Shown here: piece after piece, positions 20,901 through 31,482 of the stretch | How positions within the stretch are numbered: position 1 is the first letter of the stretch | Layout of the letters: each line of letters starts with the position of its first letter | Source: Ricordea florida | Taxonomy: Eukaryota; Cnidaria; Anthozoa; Corallimorpharia; Ricordeidae | NCBI GenBank assembly: GCA_949710005.1 | Contig: OX453276.1 | Coordinates: 24,280,849-24,344,848 of the forward strand | DNA length: 64,000 nt | Reading direction: 5' to 3' | Notes under the pieces: generated by a model | Databases searched by the model: none | The model's input: only the letters and a program-made list of their open reading frames with translations | What the model was told of the DNA's origin: nothing | Made by a program: the position numbers and the translations under genes

Positions 20901-23900
20901 CGTTTTCCTTTGAAAATAATGCACCTAGTAACTGAATGCATTTTTAAAGGCATTTTTGAGATCGACGAAGTGCACTTAAATTTGACTGTGTGCCCTTTAC
21001 ATCGTGATAAACTTTCGCACGCTTTTTTAATTCTATTGCTCTAAAGAAACTATTTTTGAATCAGTGAGCGTGACAATGTGTTTGTGTTTTGAAATGACAC
21101 GCGACTCCTAGTATGTCGGTTGATGCGTGATAAATTATGCTTTTGATTCATGTCTTAATGCTTTCACGACTCAAAACAGTGTAGTAAATCTTCAATACGG
21201 TGTCTAAAGAGTAAAATGTACGAGTAAAGCGTGACAATGTGTTTGTGTTTTAAAATGACACGCGACTCCTAGTAGATCGGTTGATGCGTGATAAATTATG
21301 CTTTTGATTCATGTCTAAATGCTTTCACGACTCAAAACAGTGTAGTAAATCTTCAATACGGTGTCTTAAGAGTAAAATGTTTTCGTATTGGCCATTTTGT
21401 GCGTAAAATTTAAAAATGTGACAGTAAAGTACCAGCGCACTTTGCAGGCGTGATTCGCCGATATCATAAAATAGTACTTTACATCTTGACCTCTCACGGG
21501 AAGGGCTTTGGATTGCCGCCAGATATTTTTTAGTATGTTATAAAGCAATGATTGGCGTTTACAGTGGTTGTAATTTTATGGTATTTTCTCATGTACCACG
21601 GACCATTTGGAGGCTTTGAAATTCGCCAAAATTGGCCTCCTGTCTCAAATCCGTAAAAGCTGCCTCTTTGCTCGCTCAAATAGTCACGTAAAGTTTTGAA
21701 ATAAAATGATTTTTTCGTAGAATTGTGAAGTATAAGGATAGATTTTGATGGTGTAAAAAGATGGTTGTAATACGATAAACGGTTATTCGTCACGACCGCC
21801 TTTACAACTTCTATATTTCACCGGTCTTTTGCCGCCTAAATCCGCCAAATCCAACTTTTCGTAATTTCTCGCAAAATAAAAGGCGCTGGGACTTTTCAGT
21901 TATATTTTCGAAAACAACTCACCAAAGAGGTTCTTTGGATAAAATAAACAGAAATTCGAATTTTCCTAACTGACGTCGCATTCTCGAGATTTACGGACAG
22001 GCGCTCTTAAGTAGTATGACAAAAGAAACCACAGACAGTTATTCTTGCCTTGGCAGTGCTGTCCATCTCCAGTGAATCCAGTCTTGCAAGTGCAGGTAAA
22101 TGATCCATGAATGTTCATACAGATGGCGTTAACATCACAGACAGAAGGAGAAACGCTGCATTCATCAACATCTGAAAAAATAGATACTTGTCAGGAGCCC
22201 AGGTCATGGGCTCCTGTAATCTTAATTGAATGCACGAACCTTGTGGTGTTTTTTTTTTTTTCAAATATAAACACTTTGGGCACTTCACATGTTTGAAATG
22301 TTTTTATATAAAGGCGCACACGAGGCATGCGCACACACAGCCGGATCTCATCCCTTTTTCAGTGGCATGTTGCACCTGGGAGTATTGCTACCCCTCCCTG
22401 GATGGGATAGTGCACGTGTAGTGTGGTGTGGTGTGCTTTGGCCTGTGTTGTGTAATGTAGAGTAGTGTGGTGTGGTGTGGTGTTGCTTAGTGTTGACTCA
22501 CGTAATGTCGTGTAGTGTAGTTTGGTGTGGTGTAGAGAAGAGTAGTGCAGTGCAGTTTAACCGGCCCTGGGTTGATGCAGTGGTGAGTGGGGCAGTGGTG
22601 AGGAGGTGAGAGCGCTTGCCTTCCACCAATGTGGCCCGGGTTGGATTCTCGGCCCCGGGGTCATATATGGGCTGAGTTTTTTGGTTCTCTACTCTGCTCC
22701 GAGAGGTTTTTCTCCGGGTACTCCGGTTTTCCCCTCTCCACAAAAACCAACATTTGATTTGATCTGAATTGATTAAATTTAAATATAATTTGATTTGATT
22801 TCATTTGTGCTTTACAATTAGTGCGTCAGTGCTACATACAGTGGATACCCAAATAATGTTTATTATTATTATTATAAAGTTCATTATTAATGTAATTTAG
22901 TGTGGTGTGTAATGTTGTGTTGTGTAGTGTTGTGAAGTATACATTGGAGGGTGATGTTGTGTGGTGTATTGTCGTGTTGTGCCTAGGTTGGTGTGGTGTA
23001 ATACATTCCTAATGCAGTGTATTATTGAACTACATTTGAAATGGTTTTATGTTAAATTGCGTTGTATTACTGTCTAACATATTAGCCGGGTATCATTTTA
23101 AGTTTTTTTATTCGATTAATTGTCGTATTCTGTAGGCAATAGGCAAGTTAACTGGCGTCAAAGTATTAAAAATGGCAAAACATGATATACAATTAAACTG
23201 TCAACAGCGTTACCTTTACAGAGGTGTCCATCTCCGGTGAACCCAGTCTTGCAAGTGCAGGTAAATGACCCGTAAATATTGTTACAGATAGCGTTAACAT
23301 CACAGATAGAAGGAGAAACGCTGCATTCATCAACATCTGAAGAAAAAAAATTACTTGCGAAGTAAAAATCTTGAACCAAGCATATAACGTGTCTACAAAT
23401 AAATCGCTATATAAAGTATTAACATTTTATGAATTGCTGTCTTGGACGGTCAGTCATTGAAACTCAGTACTAGTGGTAACCACTGGTTAGAAAGTGCGGG
23501 CCTAGATGCACTTACCGTAATTTCCGGCCGTTTACCCGCGCGGCAGATTACCCGTATCAGTCGATTTTTCCAATAGCGAGAAAAAAATTTCAACAGATTA
23601 CCCGCACTGGCAGATAACCCGCACCCCAAAAGAACTGTAATTTTAAAATAAACTAGCAAAAAGCGACTTTCAAAATCATTTTGAAACAGTTACTCTGATG
23701 TGCTCGTTTTACACCGGGCATATTGACTCAAAACTGCACGTGGTTACACTTATCGTAAATGATCGGAGATTGTAAATTGTTGTCAGTTACCTTTTTATAA
23801 CTATATAATATAACGTTTTGAATCTAGTAAAAACTTTATCCATTGTCTTTGTTGACATGGTATCCTTTTGCGTGCAATTAGTAAGTTTTCACAATCATTG

Positions 23901-26900
23901 TTTTCGATATTTCATTGAGAATAATGGCGCTTATAAAAATCTGTCCTCAAAAAAATCGATATCTCAGGACCTACTGATTCTAAGAAATCGCTTGAAACGG
24001 GAATATACTCTTTCACTCAAGGCAGTGCTAGCTAAGAATATTTCACTGATGCGTCGAATATTCCGGTATTGTAAAATTTTGTGCTGCGAGTGTTTGTTTA
24101 CACGCGTGCCGACAATCACCTTTCCTTGTCGTACACGGGTATTGAACTTGGAAATAAATGAATTTAAACGTGAAAAAGTAGGCCTATTTATCGATTTTGA
24201 AGATATGTTTTCAATTTGTTCAGCTTTCATCAATAGCATCAATAGGGAAGGTACTGGAACGAGAGTGTATAATCTTAGATGACAAAGTGTACATTCGTGT
24301 GGACGTTTTTTGGGAAGTTTGCATTGAGTTGTAGTAGATCAGCTCCGTAAATCGAAACATGTCAAACAGCTCCTTCAAAAAGTGAAAGTGGTTTACCAGA
24401 AAAATTAACCGTCCAAAAACTGAACAGTATAAATATAACGTAACTCACCTTATCTTCACGGCAATATGAATTTAAATAGATCGTGAAAAATCTTCACAAT
24501 CACAGCAAATCGTCTCAAAAGCAACACCTTTAAACAACTTCTCCAAAACGTAACGTTTGCAATCTTCCATGCCTCCATTTTATGTGACAAACTGTTGAGA
24601 TTGACTCAACATTGTGAGATTGACTCATTTTCCGCATTCTTACCGTTCTTGGAGAACGGATTTTTCTCTTCCGGTGTTACGACAAACTGTCGTGATTGAC
24701 ACATTATTTGCATTCCGATCGTTCTTAGTGGAAGAACAAAATTTTAAACTTCCGCTTTGTGCTTGCCTGTTATTAACGTGGCGCGCACGCGTAAAACGCA
24801 ATCCGCTGGTCACTGTCAATATTAGGGTTGCGAGCCTCTCTTGGGCCCGCAATAAAACCAACCATTGACTGTCACGTGAACTCGCTCTGTGATTAGCTAC
24901 TAGAAGCAGTCGATATAATTTACAATTTTTTTTGATAGGTTGATCGACAGCAGAAGCGCATTTCTCAGCCCGGAGCGAAGGCCTTCCATATACCTCCCCT
25001 TTTTGCATACAAAAAAAAATATAAAGTGCCTTTAACATTTAAGAAGTATGACAAAAGAAACCACAAACAGTTTATTCTTGCCTTGGCAGTGCTGTCCATC
25101 TCCAGTGAATCCAGCCTTGCAATTGCAGGCAAATGATCCATGAATGTTCATACAGATGGCGTTAACATCACAGACGGAAGGAGAAACGCTGCATTCATCG
25201 ACATCTGAATAAAAGATATTACTTTAATATGTTAAGTGAATACACGAAACTTGTGGTGTTTTTTTTTGTAATACTCATTTAAAAAGTATTTCAAGGTTAC
25301 AGAGCTATTGGAGCTATGGACGTTCTTGATATTACTAGTAGATGAATTTTCAGGAATTTAGTAAATAAATCAATTTGTGAAATATGCCGCTTTTTGTGCG
25401 TTAATAAACTTCATGCGCATTGAACATTTAACAGGAACGACCATTGAAACCACAGGCATGCAGCTTTTTTTACGTACCTTTGCATTGCTTTTCATCCCCA
25501 GTGAATCCAGCCTTGCAAGTGCATGTAAATGATCCATGAATGTTCATACAGATGGCGTTTACATCACAGACAGATGGAGAAACGCTGCATTCATCAATAT
25601 CTGAAGAAGAAAAAAACTACTCGTGAAGTTAAAACCTCGAACCACGCATATAAAGTGTCTATAAATAAATCGCTATAGAAAGTATATTAACATTTTAGGA
25701 ACTGCTGTCTTGGACGGTCAGTCATTGAAACTCAGTATAAAACCAGCAGGCGACTGTTAAGTGAACTCGCTATGTGATTAGATGTTAGAAGCAGTCGAAA
25801 TAATTTACAACTTTTTTTGATAGATCGATTGACAGCAGAAGCTCATTTCTCAGCCCGGAGCGAAGACCTCCCATATACCCCCTCTCGGTGAACATTCTCA
25901 CATTCCCCAAACAATGCAAGGATAGATTTCCAAACGCAATGTCTTGGGGATAAAGAATAACGTACTGTTTTGAATCGGTTATTCCAGCATTGTAAAAGGA
26001 GAAAAGAAACGTAGATTGAACGATTGCTATTTGTTTTAAAGTGAAAAATGTGGCTGTCGGTTGAACATTTTGGGCAAAGGTTGTAGATACGAAGATAAGA
26101 AGGTATCTTCCCCCAAAATTCAAGGCCGCTAGCTAATCTGCCCCCGGCATCTTCTTTGTCCATAGAAAACAATGGAAAGAGAAAAATAGGACATATATAA
26201 AGATGGATCATTGATGAACACGAGCAGTGGCAGTCTCATATATATATAATTAATGATGAGGTGGAAATGTGCACAGACAGATAGAGCATGGCATGGTTGT
26301 CAGTTCGCTTCTGATGATGAGCTCCTGTTAACGGTGGTTTATGTTCGAACCTCTTTATGTAATAGATAATTACTGAGGCGAGCAGCATTATTGGATATAA
26401 TGTAGACAGCGGAGGCTGCAGGAAAATGGTGAATCTTCTTTGTATTAATAATGTTTATTGTGGTGTTTTTGGTTGTTTCTAGTCAGTAAAAAATATGGGG
26501 GAAGTGCTTCACCAGTGGATATATGCATGTAAAGCATGCTGCTTTGTTAAAACTAACACACCCAGCATTATTTTTAATAATGCAGCTTGTTTTAGGTTTA
26601 ATAATGCTGCGTGCTTAATAATGCTGCGTGTCGATTTAGCATGTGTAAGATGATAATGATAATTTCCCTGCCACCTAAAAAGACCGCAACCGTTTTTCTC
26701 GGACACTTAGTTTGCATTTTTTCTCCCGGCATTCGATAATTTAATGCAGACAGAAAACAATGGGTTTGGATGTCGATCAGTAATTATGGTCTAGCTTTTA
26801 ATGTTTGATAGTCATGTCGGGGTTACGCCCCTTGTTAAAAATTACTTGATAAGAACATTCTACTGATAGACTAATTTTTGATTTCTTATCGACTTTTTTG

Positions 26901-29763
26901 TAAACTCGCAACCTGATTGGCTACACAGGTTAGTCTTTCGATCGATAGACAAAGAGAAAGCCCTTTATACCGTCCCACCACAAAACTAAGCGTATTAAAG
27001 TCATTTGCCCTTTTTTCCAACTTGGCACTAAAAACAGAAATGTTATTTGTGATCTGCAGATTTCACAAACCTTTGGTGTCCATGTCACAGTGAGCCCGCG
27101 TTATACTTCCAGGGACAATTGAGTCGAACCAGTATTTACCGCTGACCGCCTCAATTCCCTCGCTGTACTTGACTTCTTCACAGGATTCGGCAGGCAGCTC
27201 AGGAATGGAGCCTAGAGGGACTGGGAACAACATAATTTCACTAGTGCCCAATCAACATGTTGGTTCAGGATGGACGTGAGTTTCTTGGCTCTACGCGTGA
27301 TTTATAAGTCTAAGGTTTATGGGATATTTTTTACTCTCCATCTGCTGAAATTACGCATGAAAGCCAAATGGACGGAGTTTCGATTAATAAAATACCCTGG
27401 CGCGTAAGAGGCAATAAGAAAGTGGGTTTTAAACTGAAAATGAAGTAGTCAAATAGAGAGGGCATTGCAGCGACGCGTTGGCGAACATGCATCGATCTGA
27501 GTGAATGCAAAAAGTCGGATAAAAATTATAGCCTTCTTGCCTGAAATAAAGACTTCAGAACGTTGGTGTAACAGTGAGATTAGAAAGAGAAAACAAGGGG
27601 TAACTGATCTAAAAGTCTGTGTCGCAAGCGCAGATAGGGGACCATGATGATTAACTGCAAGGCAGGAATCGTAGGTCTGAGGTACAACTGTTAAAACATA
27701 GAAATATCACAAAGGAGGCGTAGACACACAACAGCTAATAAGAGGAATCAGTGTTTTTATGGCAATCTCAGAGATTCACAAAAAAGTGTAGCGGCCGGTT
27801 TTAAAGAAAGCTAAATAGGACAAACAAGATTCAAAACAAAATTGCTGTAAGGAACAATTTAGAACATTTCAAATTAACTCGTTCGCTTCAAAGTTTTTGA
27901 ATGTACAAATTTAAGACAATTTTGTAAATGCTTCTTAAATTTAATTAATGTTAATTGTATTGTCATTTGTAATTTTATTAATTGTTCCTAAATAGCCCCA
28001 TCGGGGAGGTGACATTTAAGTATGTATGTATATATGTATGTATGTACATGTACACAAGAAACTTTGTAATCTTGCAAATTACACAACAGATTTTTTCTTG
28101 TGCATTCATTCGGTCTGGCCAGGTTTAAGAGTATCATTTGTCCCTAACTGTATATTGATTTATAATTTTCTCGTAATTTTTCCCGTTTTCGTATACGGTA
28201 GATTTCACTGTGTTAATTATACACCGTGAAAGTAAAACTGTATTCCGATTTTCTCGTATTTATATAATCATCGTTAGAATGCAAAATACTGATGACTTTA
28301 ACCAGTTGTTCGGAACGCAAAATAGTTGCTGTTACTGTGAACTCTTTGAAATGTGGCCGTCACAGGACAAAATAATCTTAACTATCAATGTTTTCTATAA
28401 AAATAAAATAATCCTTGAATGAAGATCCGGTTCATTCAAGAAATGAAAAAACTGATGGCCAGCCCCGGAGCAGTTACAAAATCATTAGATGGTTTTGTAG
28501 AATAGTTTTTCACGTAATATATCAAACACGAGATACGGTGTTTCATCACATATCAAACACCGAGTAGGGAGCTGAAAATACGACGTGCAGCGGAGTATTT
28601 AGCAAAATTCTAGCTGTTTGATATGTGATGAAACACATGTATGGAATGTCTGATATAGCTTCTCAAACGAAGTTATTTAGAAAGAGAAATAAACGATGCA
28701 AAAACGAGCCGTGTTTCATCAGATATCCAAACACGTCAAGGTGTCTGTCTTCTTCCTATGCGTTATTGATGAATTTGAGAAAGTCTGAAAATACTCAGCT
28801 CTTTTTATTCTTTATAACTCGTTCAAATTCAAGTTGCATATTTAAGTTTAATCACTTCATGTGTATTGTTATTTGTTAAATTTTTTGGGAGATTGGTCAG
28901 TTTTTACTTCTGCAACACATTATTACATCACATCAACACACATACACTTCTATAAACCAGTAGCCCATCAAAACCTATCTAAATGAGTTAATATTTCTTG
29001 CAGTAGATGTCTATATCATACCTTTCCTTCTGAATATTTACTTCACTTCTTAATTACTTCACACAGCTTTTGGCATATATCTGTACTTTCACTACATAGT
29101 TTGATATCTACTGAACGAAAGAAAATGTAATATCATGCAAATTTTTCAGAAAGTAAAAATGTGTTTAGACTTAAATTTTCGTGACAGAGCGCCAAGTAAA
29201 GGCTTTCACAATGTATTTTTAATCTATCCTTTTATGGAACAGTTGGTTGAGCCATGGAATCTAAGTAATTCTATGAAAATGCAAGATTAGATAATGACGG
29301 ATAAAGAATAGCATCAATTTAAAATTTAACACAGGTGACGAGCTATGAAAGTCGAAAGAAATCCTAAGGCCAATAAATATGGACTTTCTTATCAAAACTA
29401 ATTACACAACATCAGTAAATAAATGAACTACCTCGTTCGTAAATTACCTCTTTTGTCGACTTTTCTGTAATAGTATCTTTCGACATCAGAGACAAAGTCC
29501 CTTGGTCTGGCCTCTTTAGTGCGGTTGTTTAACTCACAAATGTTCTGGGACATGACATAGTTTAAGCTCTGACATCTGACGTCACTGTTGCACGCAAACA
29601 GACACTGAAGTCCGTTGTTTGTTTTCGTCTTCTGAAAAGTGTGTCCCTTGAGCATCTTTCCATATATGGAATATTCAGCTCCACATTGCTGAGCTGTGAC
29701 AAGACAAATCATCTGAGGCACAAGGAAAACCGCTGTGATGACAAGACAACGGGTGAAGTACAT
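17796..29763 (-). CDS. PAN/Apple - fibrinogen-start - EGFx7 secreted protein gene, copy B
   Basis: Exons in order of transcription: 29448-29763, 27071-27220, 25478-25600, 25082-25204, 23214-23336, 22049-22171, 20500-20622, 19278-19400, 17796-17918. All are open and all internal junctions are phase 1, so any exon can be skipped or repeated without frame loss. The product begins with a signal peptide and is expected to be secreted or matrix-bound. PAN modules bind protein or carbohydrate ligands, and DxDEC EGF modules usually bind calcium. The last visible exon ends in phase 1 with a GC donor, so at least one more exon lies further left. The next same-strand exon of matching phase is the orphan PHR exon at 12781-13247. 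Introns carry several copy B-only insertions. Confidence 0.82.
17972..19108. mobile_element. 1.14 kb palindromic TTAA-flanked element
   Basis: Two nearly identical inverted arms of about 457 bases (17972-18428 and 18654-19108) enclose a spacer of about 225 bases. The element starts gagcggccgtctgtaaat and ends with the complement. It is flanked on both sides by TTAA, which is single in copy A (near 1145). TTAA target sites are known for piggyBac and Kolobok; the GAG terminus fits Kolobok better than piggyBac's CCC. Matching open frames in the arms are mirror images, not genes. Confidence 0.88.
19278..19400 (-). CDS. EGF exon 6 of 7 (copy B)
   Basis: 123 bases, phase 1-1, [18 protein letters not shown] start, six cysteines. 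Three replacements against copy A (P to L, D to G, G to R) hint at relaxed constraint. Confidence 0.83.
20500..20622 (-). CDS. EGF exon 5 of 7 (copy B)
   Basis: 123 bases, phase 1-1, six cysteines. It reads TGGGQHC where copy A has TGDGQHC. Confidence 0.85.
20714..22006. mobile_element. TTAA-type element, 5' end damaged
   Basis: Absent from copy A. The right end (gagcgcctgtccgtaaat on the minus strand, then TTAA at 22007-22010) resembles the termini of 17972-19108, and inner sequence near 21,900-21,960 is also related. The left TTAA and TIR are missing. It holds a cysteine-rich open stretch at 20722-20876 ending in a donor-like CAG|gtacct, and a tandem duplication of about 160 bases (21,067-21,224 and 21,229-21,385). 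Confidence 0.72.
22049..22171 (-). CDS. EGF exon 4 of 7 (copy B)
   Basis: 123 bases, phase 1-1, six cysteines, GC donor CAAG|gcaaga as in copy A. Confidence 0.85.
22561..22875 (+). mobile_element. SINE with (TTA)n tail, copy B orthologue
   Basis: Same element and position as 3581-3896. The tail is shorter, and a small local duplication (gtgaggaggtgagagcg) lies in the head. Confidence 0.8.
23214..23336 (-). CDS. EGF exon 3 of 7 (copy B)
   Basis: 123 bases, phase 1-1, [20 protein letters not shown] start, HLCKG end, six cysteines. Confidence 0.85.
23470..24852. mobile_element. unclassified 1.4 kb insertion, copy B only
   Basis: Copy A is continuous across this point (near 4500). The left part has accgtaatttccgg and repeated agattacccgc motifs. 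The right part has an internal duplication (ttgagattgactca/gtgagattgactca near 24,593-24,630). A 154-codon frame at 23,818-24,282 has no family I recognise. Termini are imperfect. Confidence 0.6.
25082..25204 (-). CDS. EGF exon 2 of 7 (copy B)
   Basis: 123 bases, phase 1-1. It keeps all six cysteines (FACNCKAGF), unlike its copy A partner. GC donor CAAG|gcaaga. Confidence 0.85.
25478..25600 (-). CDS. EGF exon 1 of 7 (copy B)
   Basis: 123 bases, phase 1-1, DIDEC start, end GDEKQCKG, six cysteines. Donor AAAG|gtacgt. Confidence 0.85.
27071..27220 (-). CDS. fibrinogen-like start exon (copy B)
   Basis: 150 bases, phase 1-1, [20 protein letters not shown] ... [12 protein letters not shown] ... 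HCDMDTKG. Same boundaries as 6751-6900. Confidence 0.8.
27535..28099 (+). mobile_element. non-LTR retrotransposon 3' end, copy B only
   Basis: Absent from copy A. It ends with gccccatcggggaggtgac, then a (GTAT)n run at about 28,018-28,050, typical of a LINE 3' UTR plus microsatellite tail. No reverse-transcriptase sequence remains. Confidence 0.62.
28506..28742. repeat. inverted-repeat MITE-like element (copy B)
   Basis: Copy B counterpart of 7866-8102, with the same catcacatatcaaacacc arms. Confidence 0.55.
29448..29763 (-). CDS. exon 1, signal peptide + PAN/Apple (copy B)
   Basis: ATG at 29763. Signal peptide [20 protein letters not shown], then [16 protein letters not shown] and a PAN core with [17 protein letters not shown] and NICELNN. 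316 bases, donor AGAG|gtaatt, phase 1. It is intact here and frameshifted in copy A. Confidence 0.88.
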
Positions 29764-29958
29764 CTCACTGTTGATGGGAAAGTAAATTTGTTAACAGAAT
29801 GTGCGGTAGGGCGCACTTAATACAAAAAACTGAAAGCAATACTCCTCCCTAATCGTCCCCCAACCCACCCCCCCTCCAGCCTCTTGGCTCAATTCATATG
29901 AGTCATTACATGACAATTGGAGTGTGTTAAACGTTAAAGAGCGAATACAAAAATACAG

Positions 29959-31431
29959 ATAGCAAGAGTCACACCCTTGCATAAGTCAGATGATAAACTC
30001 AATGTAGATAACCACCCTCCCATCTCTATCCTACCTGTTCTTAGTAAAATTATGGAGAGTGGTTTATGCTCAATTAACCCAGTTCATTGACGCCAATAAT
30101 TCTTTATATCATCATCAGTATGGATTTAGATGTGGTCATAGCACAGTTCAAGCTGTTGCACAGCTTAATAATTGGACATTACAGTATATGGATCAAGGCA
30201 AAGTGGTTGGTTCCTTATTTGTGGACATATCAAAAGCATTTGATTCTCTGAATCACAAAATTCTGCTTGGTAAGCTGGCTTCATTGGGAGTATCAAACCA
30301 ATCCTTATGCTGGTTTAAGTCTTATCTCTCACAACGTAAGCAATCTGTTGTTATTAATGGATCGGTGTCTGATTCACGTTCGATTCAGTTAGGTGTACCT
30401 CAAGGAAGCATTCTTGGGCCTTTGCTGTTTAACATTTACATTAACAGTTTACCAAATGCTACTTCTGCCAAGGTGATTCTTTATGCAGATGATGCTGTAT
30501 TACTTTGTACTGGTTCAACTCAACATGAGCTCAAAGAATCTTTGGGTCTTGGTTTTTCTCAAATCTGTAACTGGTACCATGACAACAAACTGACTTTAAA
30601 TGTCAAGAAAACTAAGCTGATGGTGATTGGCAGTAAAAACTCACTAGCATCTTTTAAAGACTTTCGTTTTGAACCCGATGTTAATGTGGCCATCGATCGT
30701 GTAACAAGCTTCAAATATCTTGGAATGACAACTGACGAAAAATGGAACTGGAAAGCCCATGTACGTAATCTCATTAAGAAACTGGGCCATCGTATCTGTG
30801 TCTTCAATCGTATTTGCCATATGCTGGACATGAGTCTCGCATTGCGTATTACAATGGTTTGGTGTTACCCCATTTGGACTATGGAGATATATTATGGGGC
30901 GATCAGCTGGGGTTGAAGTCTGAAATGGAGCAATTGCAAGCTTTCCAGAATAAGTTTGCAAGAAAGGTTCTTGGTAAGAAAGTCTCATCTAAGGAAGCAT
31001 TGAAAGAATTATCGTGGGTGCCACTTGAGGATCGACGTCGTATCCATCGTTGTTTTCTCGTACAGAACGCCATTAAAGGAAATATTCCAGAACATTTTGA
31101 AAATTTCAATTCGCCATTGAACACCCATGGATACAACACAAGAAATGGTCACCTTCCACGCTTTGGTAGAATCAGGACTGAGTGGGGACGAAGATTAACT
31201 TGCTATCAAGCAACTATTGAATGGCAAAATTTGCCACTTTCAATTAGACAGCCAATGCCAAAAAACATTTTTAAAAGACATTTGAATTAATATTTTTTAG
31301 ATCGGACTTTTAATAATTAGTTGTAGCCTGATGATCTTCATATATTTTATAGTTGTTATCTTTTTAGTTATGTTTTTTGTCAGAGGACCTCCCTGAAAAT
31401 CACATAACGTGACGGGAATATCCTCTTTAAA

Positions 31432-31482
<51 letters not shown>
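29959..31482 (+). mobile_element. 5'-truncated CR1/L2-like LINE, dead
   Basis: Inserted in copy B only (copy A is continuous near 9320) and ending in a (TTA)n tail at 31,432-31,482. It carries a reverse-transcriptase coding region (see 30004-31290) but no endonuclease domain, as expected of a 5'-truncated copy. No clear target-site duplication. Confidence 0.85.
30004..31290 (+). pseudogene. LINE reverse transcriptase, two frameshifts
   Basis: Motifs in order: QYGFRCGHST, FVDISKAFDSLNH (block A), GVPQGSILGPLLFN (block B), LYADDAVLL (catalytic YADD), FKYLGM, then a C-terminal stretch ending in a stop at 31288-31290. Two bases appear lost near 30,056 (ME|VVYAQL), and the frame changes again near 30,815-30,870. 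The N-terminal endonuclease is missing. The microsatellite tail and RT pattern suggest the CR1/L2/Rex group rather than L1; clade not proven. Confidence 0.85.
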
